Source: Chloroflexota bacterium (GTDB lineage: Bacteria; Chloroflexota; Anaerolineae; Anaerolineales; Villigracilaceae). From it: a stretch of DNA of 63,534 bases. The translations under genes were made by a program, and so were the position numbers. Positions 24,015 to 33,400 of this stretch are shown piece by piece. The notes beneath the pieces were generated by a model, which was not told the origin of the DNA, did not search any database, and saw only the letters and a list, made by a program, of their open reading frames with translations. Within the stretch, counting starts at the first letter, position 1. Each line of letters starts with the position of its first letter. Where the stretch lies: contig QMIW01000027.1 in NCBI GenBank assembly GCA_024434165.1, forward strand, positions 1 to 63,534. The letters are read 5' to 3'.

Positions 24015-24980
24015 TTACATGTGCAGCCAGCACTTGACTTTGCGGTTGCCCTTCCGAAAGACCGGCGGTTCCTCACTGCACTTCTCGAAGCGGAACGGAC
24101 AGCGCGCCGCAAAGCGGCAGCCGCCGGGCGGGTTCATCAGGCTGGGCGGCTGCCCGGTGATGAAGATCGGGTCGGCGTCGCTGCGGAGGCGCGGCACGCT
24201 CGCCATGAGCATCTGCGAGTAGGGGTGCAGGGGTGCGGGGAAGAAATCCCTTGCCTCTCCCGTCTCCACGATCTGACCGGCGTACATGATGGCGACTTCA
24301 TCTGCGAGTTCGCTCGAGGTGGCGATGTCGTGCGTGATGAGGATGAAGGAGGTTCCCAGTTCGTGCTTGATGCGCTTGAGCACGTTCATGATGTTCGCCT
24401 GCGTCAGCAGGTCCAATGCGGAGGTGGGTTCGTCCAGCACGATCAAATTGGGCGAGGTGACCAGCGCCATCGCCAGCGCCACGCGCTGGCGCATCCCGCC
24501 GCTCAATTCAAACGGGTAGCGGTCTACAAAATCCGCCGGGACGCCCACATGCTGGAACATCTTGTAAACCAGCCCAAGCGCGTCCTGTTTGGTCAAGCCC
24601 AGGTGAATCATGGCGGGTTCGGCAACCTGCTCACCCACTTTCAATACGGGGTTCAGGGAATTCATCGCCGCCTGCGGTACGAGCGACATGCTCACCCAGC
24701 GCACGTTTCTGCGGTATTCCTCGTCGTCCAGTTCCATGACGTCCATGCCCTGCAGCAGGACTTTGCCGGAGTATTTATCCACATTGCGGGGCAGGAGGCG
24801 CAGCAGCGCCCTGGAAAGCGAGGTCTTCCCGCACCCGGATTCTCCCAAAATGACAACGGCGCGGTTCGTTCCCAGTTCAAAGTCCACGCCATCCACCGCC
24901 TGGACGACGCCCTTGGTGGTTTTGAAATGCAGGACCAGATCTTCGATCTTGAGCAATTCAAGCGACGGGGCGAGACTCAT
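24015..24980 (-). CDS. Peptide/nickel-type ABC transporter ATPase (OppD/DppD-like)
   Basis: A 321-residue ATPase: Walker A GESGCGKTS, Q-loop SLVPQAAMN, signature LSGGMRQRV, Walker B LIVLDEPTSALD, switch ITHDIA, and the C-terminal NPPGGCRFAARCPFRFEKC motif of the Opp/Dpp family. ATG 24980 overlaps the stop of the permease gene (ATGA) and is preceded by GAGG. It forms a heterodimer with the OppF-like product, powering the permease pair. The long upstream extension of the same frame runs inside the permease gene and is not used. Confidence 0.9.
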   Translation of the reverse strand: MSLAPSLELLKIEDLVLHFKTTKGVVQAVDGVDFELGTNRAVVILGESGCGKTSLSRALLRLLPRNVDKYSGKVLLQGMDVMELDDEEYRRNVRWVSMSLVPQAAMNSLNPVLKVGEQVAEPAMIHLGLTKQDALGLVYKMFQHVGVPADFVDRYPFELSGGMRQRVALAMALVTSPNLIVLDEPTSALDLLTQANIMNVLKRIKHELGTSFILITHDIATSSELADEVAIMYAGQIVETGEARDFFPAPLHPYSQMLMASVPRLRSDADPIFITGQPPSLMNPPGGCRFAARCPFRFEKCSEEPPVFRKGNRKVKCWLHM

Positions 24981-26314
24981 ACTTCCCTCAGCCTGGGGTT
25001 GAAGATGCGGTCCAGCGCAAAGCCAAGCACGGCGAACGCAAGACCGGTGATCATCAGCAAAGCCGCCGGTTCCAGCACCCAGTAGTAATATCCCTTGAAA
25101 AGGGCGCCGTTGGACTGGGCGTCCTGGATGATCTTGCCCCAGGTCGGCAGGACGGGGTCGCCCAAGCCGATCACCGCCAGCGAGGCTTCGAGGAACACGA
25201 ACGCCGGCACCGCCTGCACCAGGCTCGGAATCAACAGGGGAATCATGCGCGGGATGAGATACATGAAGATGATGCGCCAGTTGCTTGCGCCGTACGCCTT
25301 TGCCGCTTCGATGTACATGGATTCCTTGACTTGCAGGAAGATGGCGCGGTATCCCAAAATGGCGCCGGTGAAAATGCTCAGCAGGATGGTGGCGGTCAGA
25401 ATAACCCAGATGCTGCGGGAGTAAAACGTCCCGATCATGATCAACAGCGCAAAGAACGGCAGGACGAGGTTGACCTCGGTGATGCGCTGAATCAATTCGT
25501 CCACCCAGCCGGAATACCACGTCCCCACCGCCGCGATGATCATGGTCAGCACCGTGGTGCCGATGGCAGCCATCAAGCCGAACGCCAGAGCCACAGGCGC
25601 ACCCCAGAGGAGCGGCAGGGTCAGGTCGCGGCGGGCGTGATCCGTACCGGCAAGACCGAACACCTGTCCGTGAGAAACGAACTCCATGTCCATGGTCGAA
25701 TCGGGCTCAAAGGTGGTGCCGATGACGATGAGTTTGTACGTTCCCTTCAACACGTCCCCGCTCTCCGGGTCGGAGAACAAAGCCGGGATGACCTCATCCG
25801 TCCGCAGTTTGGCGCGCAGTTTCTCGTCCTGAGAGAAGCGGTAGGTGAACTTGTTTCCGATGACGAAGTTCGCAATCCGAATCGTGCGGTTATCGGGCGT
25901 GACCAGTTCAATCGAGACGAACGGCTGCTTTGCCTCGAACGTGGAATTGAAGTACAGGATCATGTCCTGCGGGTACACATCGTAGTTGAAGTCGAACTCA
26001 TGCACCATTTCGTAGGTGGTGGAGTCGTTCTTGCCCGGCGCGGCGGTTTTGGTCATTTCGCCTTCGGCAGTGCTTACGGCAAAGGACTCGGAATACTTTT
26101 TGCTGGAAAACAGATTGACCCATGCGGGCTGCGCAAACTTGGGGTTTTGATACCAGACATCCTCCCCGCCCCGCCACAGGCGGATGGCTTCGGAATAGGG
26201 GATTGTGATCATGGTGTAGATGGATACGGCGACCAGCACCAGGATGGCGGCAATGCCAACCAGCGCGGAGGGATACATCAGTAACTTCTTGAAGGATGCT
26301 CTCAAATTATTCAT
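24977..26314 (-). CDS. ABC permease (OppC-like) with large extracytoplasmic insert
   Basis: A 445-residue permease. Helix 1 (about 14-38) is followed by about 190 residues outside the membrane rather than the usual 50-60, including a beta-rich part (DVYPQDMILYFNSTFEAKQPF, then LKGTYKLIVIGTTFEPD). The normal OppC core then begins with FGLAGTDHARRDLTLPLLWG, five more helices, and the EAA loop EAAKAYGASNWRIIFMYLIP. ATG 26314 lies 4 bp after the previous stop; a GTG slightly upstream is possible. The insert could dock the unusual binding protein of this operon, which is inference. Confidence 0.87.
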   Translation of the reverse strand: MNNLRASFKKLLMYPSALVGIAAILVLVAVSIYTMITIPYSEAIRLWRGGEDVWYQNPKFAQPAWVNLFSSKKYSESFAVSTAEGEMTKTAAPGKNDSTTYEMVHEFDFNYDVYPQDMILYFNSTFEAKQPFVSIELVTPDNRTIRIANFVIGNKFTYRFSQDEKLRAKLRTDEVIPALFSDPESGDVLKGTYKLIVIGTTFEPDSTMDMEFVSHGQVFGLAGTDHARRDLTLPLLWGAPVALAFGLMAAIGTTVLTMIIAAVGTWYSGWVDELIQRITEVNLVLPFFALLIMIGTFYSRSIWVILTATILLSIFTGAILGYRAIFLQVKESMYIEAAKAYGASNWRIIFMYLIPRMIPLLIPSLVQAVPAFVFLEASLAVIGLGDPVLPTWGKIIQDAQSNGALFKGYYYWVLEPAALLMITGLAFAVLGFALDRIFNPRLREV

Positions 26315-26318
26315 GGCA

Positions 26319-27440
26319 TTACTCACCAATCTTTACCCTGGGATCCACGAGCGCATATACAAAATTGAGAATGAACACGGTGATCGCCAGCAGGTAGGCG
26401 TAGATGACCGTCGAGCCGACGATGATCGGCGTATCGTATAAACCGATCGCCTGGAAGAGCGTCCTGCCGAGCCCGGGCCACAGGAAGACGGTTTCGGTAA
26501 ACAACGCGCCCGTCCACAGACCGATGAGCAGGAGCGAAAAGTTCGTGATGATGGTCGGCAGGGTGGGGCGCAGGATATAGCGCCGTTCGATATCCCTGGC
26601 TTGCAAGCCCTTGGCGCGCGCCATGTCCACATAATCCTCGCTGGAGTAGATGAGGAAGAAGGTGCGGTAGTTGTACACGCTCAGGAAGAAGGAACTGATG
26701 ATCAGCGAAAAGCCGGGCAGGGCAAGATGCTTCAAAACGCTGATGGCGTAGTCGAACGGGTTGGAAGGCGGCGGGGAATCCACCATGCCGCCAAAGGGCA
26801 GAATTTTCAACCCCGCCGCAAAGATAAGGATGAGAAAAATTCCATAGAACCAGGGTGGCACGGCGGAGGAGGGCGACAATGCAATGATCAACTTATCCCA
26901 GAAACTGCCGTAGCGCCGCGAAAGGTTGAGCGCGATGAAAACGCTGGAGAAGAACAGGAACAACTGCGACGTGCCCATCAACAGCAGGGTGGCGGGCAGG
27001 CGTTCGAGCAGGATGAGGCGCACCTGCTTCGAGCCGCTGTCGCTCGTGAGGTTGAAGGCACGCCCGAGGTCCAGTTGAAGCGCGTTGGAAAGATAGCGGA
27101 AGTTACGAATGGCGATGGGCGTATTCAGCCCGCGGCGTTTTTCCTCCAGCGCGATCCGGTCTTCGATCAACTGCCTGCGGGTCTCCGGGTCCATTTGCTG
27201 GTAGGTCGGGCTTGCAGAGACGGATTGCGTCACCGTATCCCGAATCTGTCCGCGGATGATCTGGTCCACGAAACCGCCCATGTTGGCGATCAGAATTGTG
27301 AGATACACGCCGACCACCACCGTGGTGAATAACGTCAACAGGCGCACCGCCACGTAACGGGTCAGGCGCACGAATGTGCTGTTTAGAAATCTTTTCTTTA
27401 TGACAAATTCTTCCGAAGGGGCATGGGTGGTGACGGACAT
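26319..27440 (-). CDS. ABC permease (OppB-like)
   Basis: A 373-residue permease with six helices. An N-terminal cytoplasmic tail precedes helix 1 (about 31-52), then an extracytoplasmic domain of about 90 residues with LQLDLGRAFN, the usual OppB landmark. The EAA loop reads MARAKGLQARDIERRYILRPTLP, and the C-terminus ends LNFVYALVDPRVKIGE, a standard OppB end. With the OppC-like protein it makes the channel. It begins 77 bp after the binding-protein gene, across a perfect 13-bp hairpin. Confidence 0.9.
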   Translation of the reverse strand: MSVTTHAPSEEFVIKKRFLNSTFVRLTRYVAVRLLTLFTTVVVGVYLTILIANMGGFVDQIIRGQIRDTVTQSVSASPTYQQMDPETRRQLIEDRIALEEKRRGLNTPIAIRNFRYLSNALQLDLGRAFNLTSDSGSKQVRLILLERLPATLLLMGTSQLFLFFSSVFIALNLSRRYGSFWDKLIIALSPSSAVPPWFYGIFLILIFAAGLKILPFGGMVDSPPPSNPFDYAISVLKHLALPGFSLIISSFFLSVYNYRTFFLIYSSEDYVDMARAKGLQARDIERRYILRPTLPTIITNFSLLLIGLWTGALFTETVFLWPGLGRTLFQAIGLYDTPIIVGSTVIYAYLLAITVFILNFVYALVDPRVKIGE

Positions 27441-27461
27441 GGGGACCTCGCAATCGAATGT

Positions 27462-27493
27462 CCTCAGGGCGAGGAGTGCGCCTCGCCCTGAGG
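27462..27493. promoter_or_regulatory. Intra-operon hairpin between binding-protein and permease genes
   Basis: CCTCAGGGCGAGG and CCTCGCCCTGAGG form a perfect 13-bp stem with a 6-nt loop and no T tract. Such hairpins commonly protect the upstream mRNA, so that the binding protein is made in excess over the permeases. Confidence 0.6.
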
Positions 27494-27517
27494 GTTGAAA
27501 CTGCTACAACGAACGGG

Positions 27518-30097
27518 TTATTGAACGACGAAGTCGAACGAAGTGAAAGCCGGGATTGCCACCGGGATCGGGACAACCGCCACTTCCAGTTTCGCCGAAC
27601 CGGTCGCCAGCTGGGATGTGGCTTCCGCATCCAGCGCGACCTGGAATTGACCTTCGCCCACAGCCTGCGCGTCGCCGATGGCAACCACCGCGCCGGTGGT
27701 ATCGTACAGGATGTACTTCACCTGCTTGATATCCTCGTTGGCGTACGGCTCGTCCTTGAAGTTGACGATCACATCGAAGACCGCTTCTTCACCAGCCGTC
27801 ACCTGTCCGGGACCATCGAGCACCACGGTGGCGCGTTTCGGGTCGCTGAAGGAAGACCAGCGGTTGGCAAGATCGGGGAAGTCGGCAAAGTGTTTGAGAA
27901 CGAGAGACTTCTCGGTGGTAAAGACCTGATCCAGGTAGTAAGGACCGGTGCCGAGCCAGAAGTGGCCGTGATCGGCATACCACTTGTTGAGGTTCTCATA
28001 ACGCAGGGCGGCTTCCTCCGGCGTCAGGAACTGGCTGAGGGTCGCTTCGTACGGAATATAATTCTCAGCCTGCGCCTGGTCAAGATATTTCTTCAAAACC
28101 TCGAGGCTCGGGCCGCCAACCCAGCTCATCTGTTCGATCTGTTCCAGGTCCGCCTTGTCGGCAGAGTAGGCAACTTCGCCCGCGGCTTCAGCCAGGTTGG
28201 AAACAGCCAGAATCTGCCAGCTGTTTTCGCCCGAAAGACCGGTGGGGGAACCGGGCCAGAGCGGCAGGACGTTCAACTCCGCATCGGCATTGTAGGAATC
28301 GCTGTAGTATTCGATGGTGAGCGGGTCGGTGGAGGTAATGCGCCAGCCCTTGAAGGAAGGCAGGAACGCATCCACTGAAAGCGCAGCGGATTCATCGTAG
28401 ATGGGGCTTTCCGGCTTGGCGCGGTCGAGGAAGACGATGAACGGCATCACGAAGTCCGCAACGGAGATCGGGCTGCCGTCGTGCCACTTGACGGTTTCAA
28501 ACAGGTCGGCGGGATAAACCACAGTGCTCTTGACCTTGGCGGTGGTGCCATCGGGGAATTTCTCGCCTGCGGTGATAAAGGTTTGGTCGGCGGCGTTCCA
28601 GTCCACCCACGCATCTTCGGGAACCGGAATTTGGTCCACTTCGGTAACGGTCAGCCAGTCGAGGTTCTGGACAATCGGCAGACCGGCTTCGTATTCGAGG
28701 GTGGCGCTTTCGATGCGCTGGGGCCAGGCAAGACCCGTGTACGGATCCGCCATCAGACCCTGACCGCCGCTCACAGGAGATGCACCCATACTGGTGGCGC
28801 GCCAAATATTGGAATCCCAGACCCAATTGGAGCCGGCAATGGTGTTCCACGGCTGGGTGAAGAGGTCGTTGGTGCCAACGCGCATCGTGCCGCCCTCCTG
28901 GTCCACAAGGCGCAGGTTGTAGTTGCCCATGGCAGCCGATTCATAACCGGCGGCAAGGTCATAGGTGACCGACACGTTATTGTTGTACGGAGCGTACACC
29001 AACTGATCCACGACCCACACAAAGAGCGAATCTTCGAGCGAGAGTTCCAGCGCGCGCGCCATCATCTCATCGCGTTCTTCCTTGGTGGAGAAGTTGCCCT
29101 GCGCAAGGTCGTCGCCGAGTTTCTGCAATTCGGGGTCGGCGACATTGGAGATGAAGGGCTCGCTTGCCTGGATGCTGGTGGGCAGATAATACTGCTGGAT
29201 ATTGCCGCGCTCGTCGCGGGTCAAGCCGGAGGGCAGGTAACCGGCAGTGTAGAGATTCCACTGACCCGCCCTGGCATCGGTACCGAGCCAGATTGGGAAC
29301 GCCTCAGAGGAGGTCTTGTACTGGCGGTCCACGGTGAAACCGACGGCTTCCAATTGATTGGAGACGTAATCGCCCATCGGCTGGCGGGTGCCATCGCCAT
29401 CGGAGCGGATGAGGAAGATCAGGGTCACGGGCGAACCGTTGTACTGCCACTTGCCGTCATCGCCCAGCGTGGCGCCCATGCCTTCCATTTCAGCCGTAAT
29501 GACTTCCTTCGCCTTGTCGAGGTTGTAGGCATACTTGGTCTCGAGCGCACGGGCGGTCGCGATCAGGTTGGTGTATTCCACCAACTGCGTGGTGATCGGC
29601 AGGAGTTTGGGCAGGGAACCGCCGCCGTAGATCTCCTGATTGATGTAATTGCGGTCAATCAGCCAGTTCATCGCTTCGCGGATCTTGCGGTTCGAGAAGG
29701 GATTCAGGACGTTGGCATCCTCGAACACGGCGGGGTTAAGGCTGATGCCGTAATTTCCACCGTAGGACTGGGTGTAGTTCAAGCCCGCATCCTTGATGTC
29801 CTGCAGCGTATCGGAAGACAGATTGAATGAATAAAAATCAATCGCGCCGGCTTCCAGTTGGGAAATCGCTGAATCGGACGAGACCACGGAGAACACGATT
29901 TCATCCAGCCAGCCGCCGCGGCGATCGGTGGCGGGGACTTCTTCCGTCGCGGCGGGTTCTTCCGTCGCGGCTTCCTCTGTCATGACTGGTTCCTCGGTCG
30001 TTGCGGGACCTTCGGAGGTCGCAGGCGCGCACGCAGCAAGCGCCATGCTCAAAACCACCAGCACACTCAAGAGAGCATATAATCTTTTGATCTTCAT
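27518..30097 (-). CDS. Circularly permuted family-5 solute-binding lipoprotein
   Basis: An 859-residue lipoprotein (lipobox ALAAC, C23; then a Glu/Thr-rich linker to 58). The domain order is unusual. Residues 62-400 match the C-terminal half of DppA/OppA-like proteins (DEIVFSVVSSDSAISQLEAG; FSNRKIREAMNWLIDRNYI at 134-152; then the final strands). Residues 402-750 match the N-terminal half (GGTMRVGTNDLF, VKWHDGSPISVADF at 536-549, GTGPYYLDQ at 716-724). So the chain appears to start at the normal middle and end there. Residues 755-859 add a beta-sandwich tail. GGAGAAAAGAGTA precedes ATG 30097. It leads the ABC importer operon; ligand unknown, peptide or oligosaccharide by family. Confidence 0.85.
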   Translation of the reverse strand: MKIKRLYALLSVLVVLSMALAACAPATSEGPATTEEPVMTEEAATEEPAATEEVPATDRRGGWLDEIVFSVVSSDSAISQLEAGAIDFYSFNLSSDTLQDIKDAGLNYTQSYGGNYGISLNPAVFEDANVLNPFSNRKIREAMNWLIDRNYINQEIYGGGSLPKLLPITTQLVEYTNLIATARALETKYAYNLDKAKEVITAEMEGMGATLGDDGKWQYNGSPVTLIFLIRSDGDGTRQPMGDYVSNQLEAVGFTVDRQYKTSSEAFPIWLGTDARAGQWNLYTAGYLPSGLTRDERGNIQQYYLPTSIQASEPFISNVADPELQKLGDDLAQGNFSTKEERDEMMARALELSLEDSLFVWVVDQLVYAPYNNNVSVTYDLAAGYESAAMGNYNLRLVDQEGGTMRVGTNDLFTQPWNTIAGSNWVWDSNIWRATSMGASPVSGGQGLMADPYTGLAWPQRIESATLEYEAGLPIVQNLDWLTVTEVDQIPVPEDAWVDWNAADQTFITAGEKFPDGTTAKVKSTVVYPADLFETVKWHDGSPISVADFVMPFIVFLDRAKPESPIYDESAALSVDAFLPSFKGWRITSTDPLTIEYYSDSYNADAELNVLPLWPGSPTGLSGENSWQILAVSNLAEAAGEVAYSADKADLEQIEQMSWVGGPSLEVLKKYLDQAQAENYIPYEATLSQFLTPEEAALRYENLNKWYADHGHFWLGTGPYYLDQVFTTEKSLVLKHFADFPDLANRWSSFSDPKRATVVLDGPGQVTAGEEAVFDVIVNFKDEPYANEDIKQVKYILYDTTGAVVAIGDAQAVGEGQFQVALDAEATSQLATGSAKLEVAVVPIPVAIPAFTSFDFVVQ

Positions 30098-30476
30098 TAC
30101 TCTTTTCTCCTTAATCAGATTTGAATGGGACGAAACGACTTTCATGACATTTTGCAACCAACCACCTCCTCGTCAAAGGGTGCAGGTAGAAGCAGAAGGC
30201 GGAAGACCAGTCATCAACCGGACTCCGCCTCTGCATGAATGCGTTCATCTTCTTGGAGGAAAAATATCCGCATGTGCTCCCATGATACGTAGTCCGGGCG
30301 CCGCTGTCATGCGCCGCGAAAATCGGTTTCGCCCCTACATCTGAACGGTTCGAGCCCGGTAGTTTGCGTCTCCGCCAATCGGTCCTTTCGGCGTGAAAAA
30401 ACCCTACTGGAGTATTGGATTACACACCCCGCCCGGGAAGCCCGAAGCGCCCAAATTGCTTATAATACAAAGAGAT
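30098..30476. other. Divergent spacer between ABC operon and large sensor kinase
   Basis: No gene is seen. Minus strand: TTGACG (30176-30171), 16 bp, CAAAAT (30154-30149) is a weak promoter candidate for the ABC operon. An inverted repeat GCAGAAGGCGGA (30192-30203) / TCCGCCTCTGC (30224-30234) lies upstream. Plus strand: TATAAT at 30461-30466, 11 bp before the kinase ATG, predicts an almost leaderless kinase mRNA. Confidence 0.55.
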
Positions 30477-33400
30477 ATGCGCAAGATTCTGTTTTTCTGG
30501 ATATTCCTCCCCGCCATCCTCCTGTCATCGTGCGGGACGCAGCCCGCGGCCGTCGAGCCGGAACAAACCGCGCCCGCCTCTCCCCCGGACCCGGCGCCTG
30601 TTTCCCCCCAGGAGGACTCGTTCATCCCTTATGGCAAGAACATCCGCTTCGAACGACTCAGCCTCGAAGAAGGGCTGTCGCAAAGCGTTGTGAACGTCAT
30701 CCTTCAGGACCGCAAGGGCTTTCTTTGGATCGGCACAGACGACGGACTCAACCGTTACGATGGGTACAATTTCAAAGTCTACAAACCCGAGACGAACGAC
30801 CCCTTCAGCCTGAGCGACCGCTCGATTACAGCCATCGTGGAAGACCGCAGCGGAAACCTCTGGGTCGCCACCCGCACAGGCGGATTAAACCGCTACGACC
30901 CCATTACCGGGAAATTCATTCACTACACGAACGACAAGAACAACGACCAGACCATTGCCAGCAACCGCGTCAACGCGTTGGCGCTCGATGAAAACGGTCT
31001 ATGGATTGGTACCGACAACGGACTCGATTACCTCGATCTCCAAACCTACAAACTGACCCACCACCCCTCAACTGCAAGCCCCATCAAACTGAAAAGCAAA
31101 TCCATCTCCTCCCTGTTCATCGACTCGACCGGGAGGCTGTGGATAGGCACCCTCGATTCGGGCGTCGGCTATTACGACCCGGCATCTGGTACGTTCAAGA
31201 CCTTCAGGAACAACCAATACAATTCCAACAGCCTGAGCAGCAACCGCATCTTCTCCATTGCCGAAGGACAAACCGGAGAGATATGGATCGGCACAGGCAA
31301 CGGGTTGAACCTTTACAACCCCGCCGAAAACAATTTCATCCGCTTCAAGAACTCCAGAGACTTCCCCGCCAGTCTCGCCGGGAATGTGGTTTACGCCCTT
31401 TTCACCGACCGTTCGGGCGGGCTTTGGGTGGGCACCAACATGGGCTTGGATCGGTACGACCCGCAGGAAGGCGCCTTCATCCACCACCAGTACCAGCCGA
31501 ATGTACCCAACAGCCTGAGCAACAACGAAGTGCGGTACATCTACGAGGACGACAGCGGCGTCCTCTGGGTGGGCACGTATGGCGGCGGCTTGAACAAATA
31601 CAACCGCCAGCAGGACCGCTACGCCTACTTTCGCCATAACCCCGACGACCCCGAAAGCCTGAGCAGCAATCTGGTGTTCGCCATCCTGCCGGATGAAAGA
31701 GACCAGGTGTGGGTTGGAACCATAGATAACGGACTGAACCTGTTCAACCCGAAGACGGAAACGTTTACACGCTTCATACATGACCCCGGCGACTCAGCCA
31801 CCATCGGCAGCAACAGCGTCATCTCGCTGTACAAAGACCGGGACGGGGTTTTGTGGGTTGGAACGGGCGGCTCGCTCGACCGCTACAACCGCGGAATAAA
31901 GACTTTCTCCCATTTCCAGCCGGAGGAAGCCGACCTCAGCGACCCCTCGCGTTTTGCCGTGTTTGCCATCCTTGAGGATTCAATGGGCAGTTTCTGGGTT
32001 GGCTCGAACCGCGGGCTTCTCCTCTTCGACAGGGAGACAAAAACCTTCTCCGAGTATAAGACCGGTGGAGACGACCCCAACTACTTCAGCAGCATCAGGA
32101 TCAACGCCCTCTTCGAAGACGACGACCAAAACCTATGGGTCGGCACCTACGACAACGGCTTGCAGCGCATCAATCTGGGAACCGGCGAGGTCGCCTTCTA
32201 CCGCAACAACCCCGCGGACACATCCACATTGGGCAACAATACCGTTCTGTCCATCTACCAGGATACGGGCGGCACGCTCTGGGTCGGCACAAACGGCGGC
32301 GGCTTGAGCCGCTACAACCCTGAGACCGAAACCTTTACCAATTTTACGGAATATGAAGGGCTATCGAACAATGTGGTCTATGGAATCCTGGAAGACGAAA
32401 CCGGCAAGCTGTGGCTCAGCACCAACTTCGGGTTGTCGAGGTTCGACCCCGTCAACCGCTCCTTCCGCATCTTTACCGCCAGCGACGGTTTGCAAAGCAA
32501 CGAGTTCAACCAGAATTCCTACGCGAAAGACCGCAACGGCACCATGTATTTCGGCGGCATTAATGGGTTGAACATATTTGTCCCACAGGAAATTACCGAC
32601 AACCAGTATACCCCGAAGATCGCGCTGACATCCATCACGCTGGACGGCGTTCCCCTGGACGGAGAGCAGACCACCGAATACCTGGATACCATCACACTGA
32701 CCTGGCCCCAGGACTCCTTTGAATTCGAGTTTGCCTCCTTCGCCTACGAACAACCCTCGAAAAATCAGTACGCCTATATGCTGGAGGGCTTCGACACGGA
32801 CTGGATCAACATTGACAATCAACGGAACGGGCGATACACCAACCTTTCCGGCGGAACGTACACCCTGCGGCTGCGCGGCTCGAACAGCGACGGGGTTTGG
32901 AACGAGGAAGGCGTGGCGATTCAGGTGATCGTCGTGCCGCCCTTCTGGGAGACCTGGTGGTTCCGCAGTCTGTTCGTCATCCTCTTCGGGCTGAGCGTGG
33001 CAGGCGGATTGCGCTGGCGCGTAAAGAGCATCGAAAACCAAAACCGGGAACTGGAGCGCCTGGTCAGGAAACGGACCGCAGACCTGGAAAAGCGCACCGG
33101 CGAAATCGAGGCGCTGTACCAGGCGGACGAAAAGATTTTGCGAAGCGTCACCCTCAACCACATTTTCCAGACCCTCGTGGATGTCTCGGTCTCCATCCTC
33201 AAGGCAGATCGCAGTGTGGTCCTTACCTGGAACGAGGAAAAACGGAAGATCATGCCGCGGGTCAGCCACGGATTCCAAGCGGCGTCGCTGGCTGTCCTGA
33301 ACTTCAATCAGGATGAGGGCGTGATCGGGATTGCCGTCAAAACCGGCACCGCCGTTATTGTGGCGGACCTTGCCCGCGCCTCCTTCCGCGAAGATGTCAG

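Noticed and set aside
24981-25520. N-terminal extension of the OppD-like ATPase
   Set aside because: The frame runs through the permease gene; the ATG at 24980 with RBS and ATGA overlap is the real start.
30350-30370. GGTTCGAGCCCGG, resembling a tRNA T-arm
   Set aside because: No acceptor stem, D-arm or anticodon arm can be built around it.
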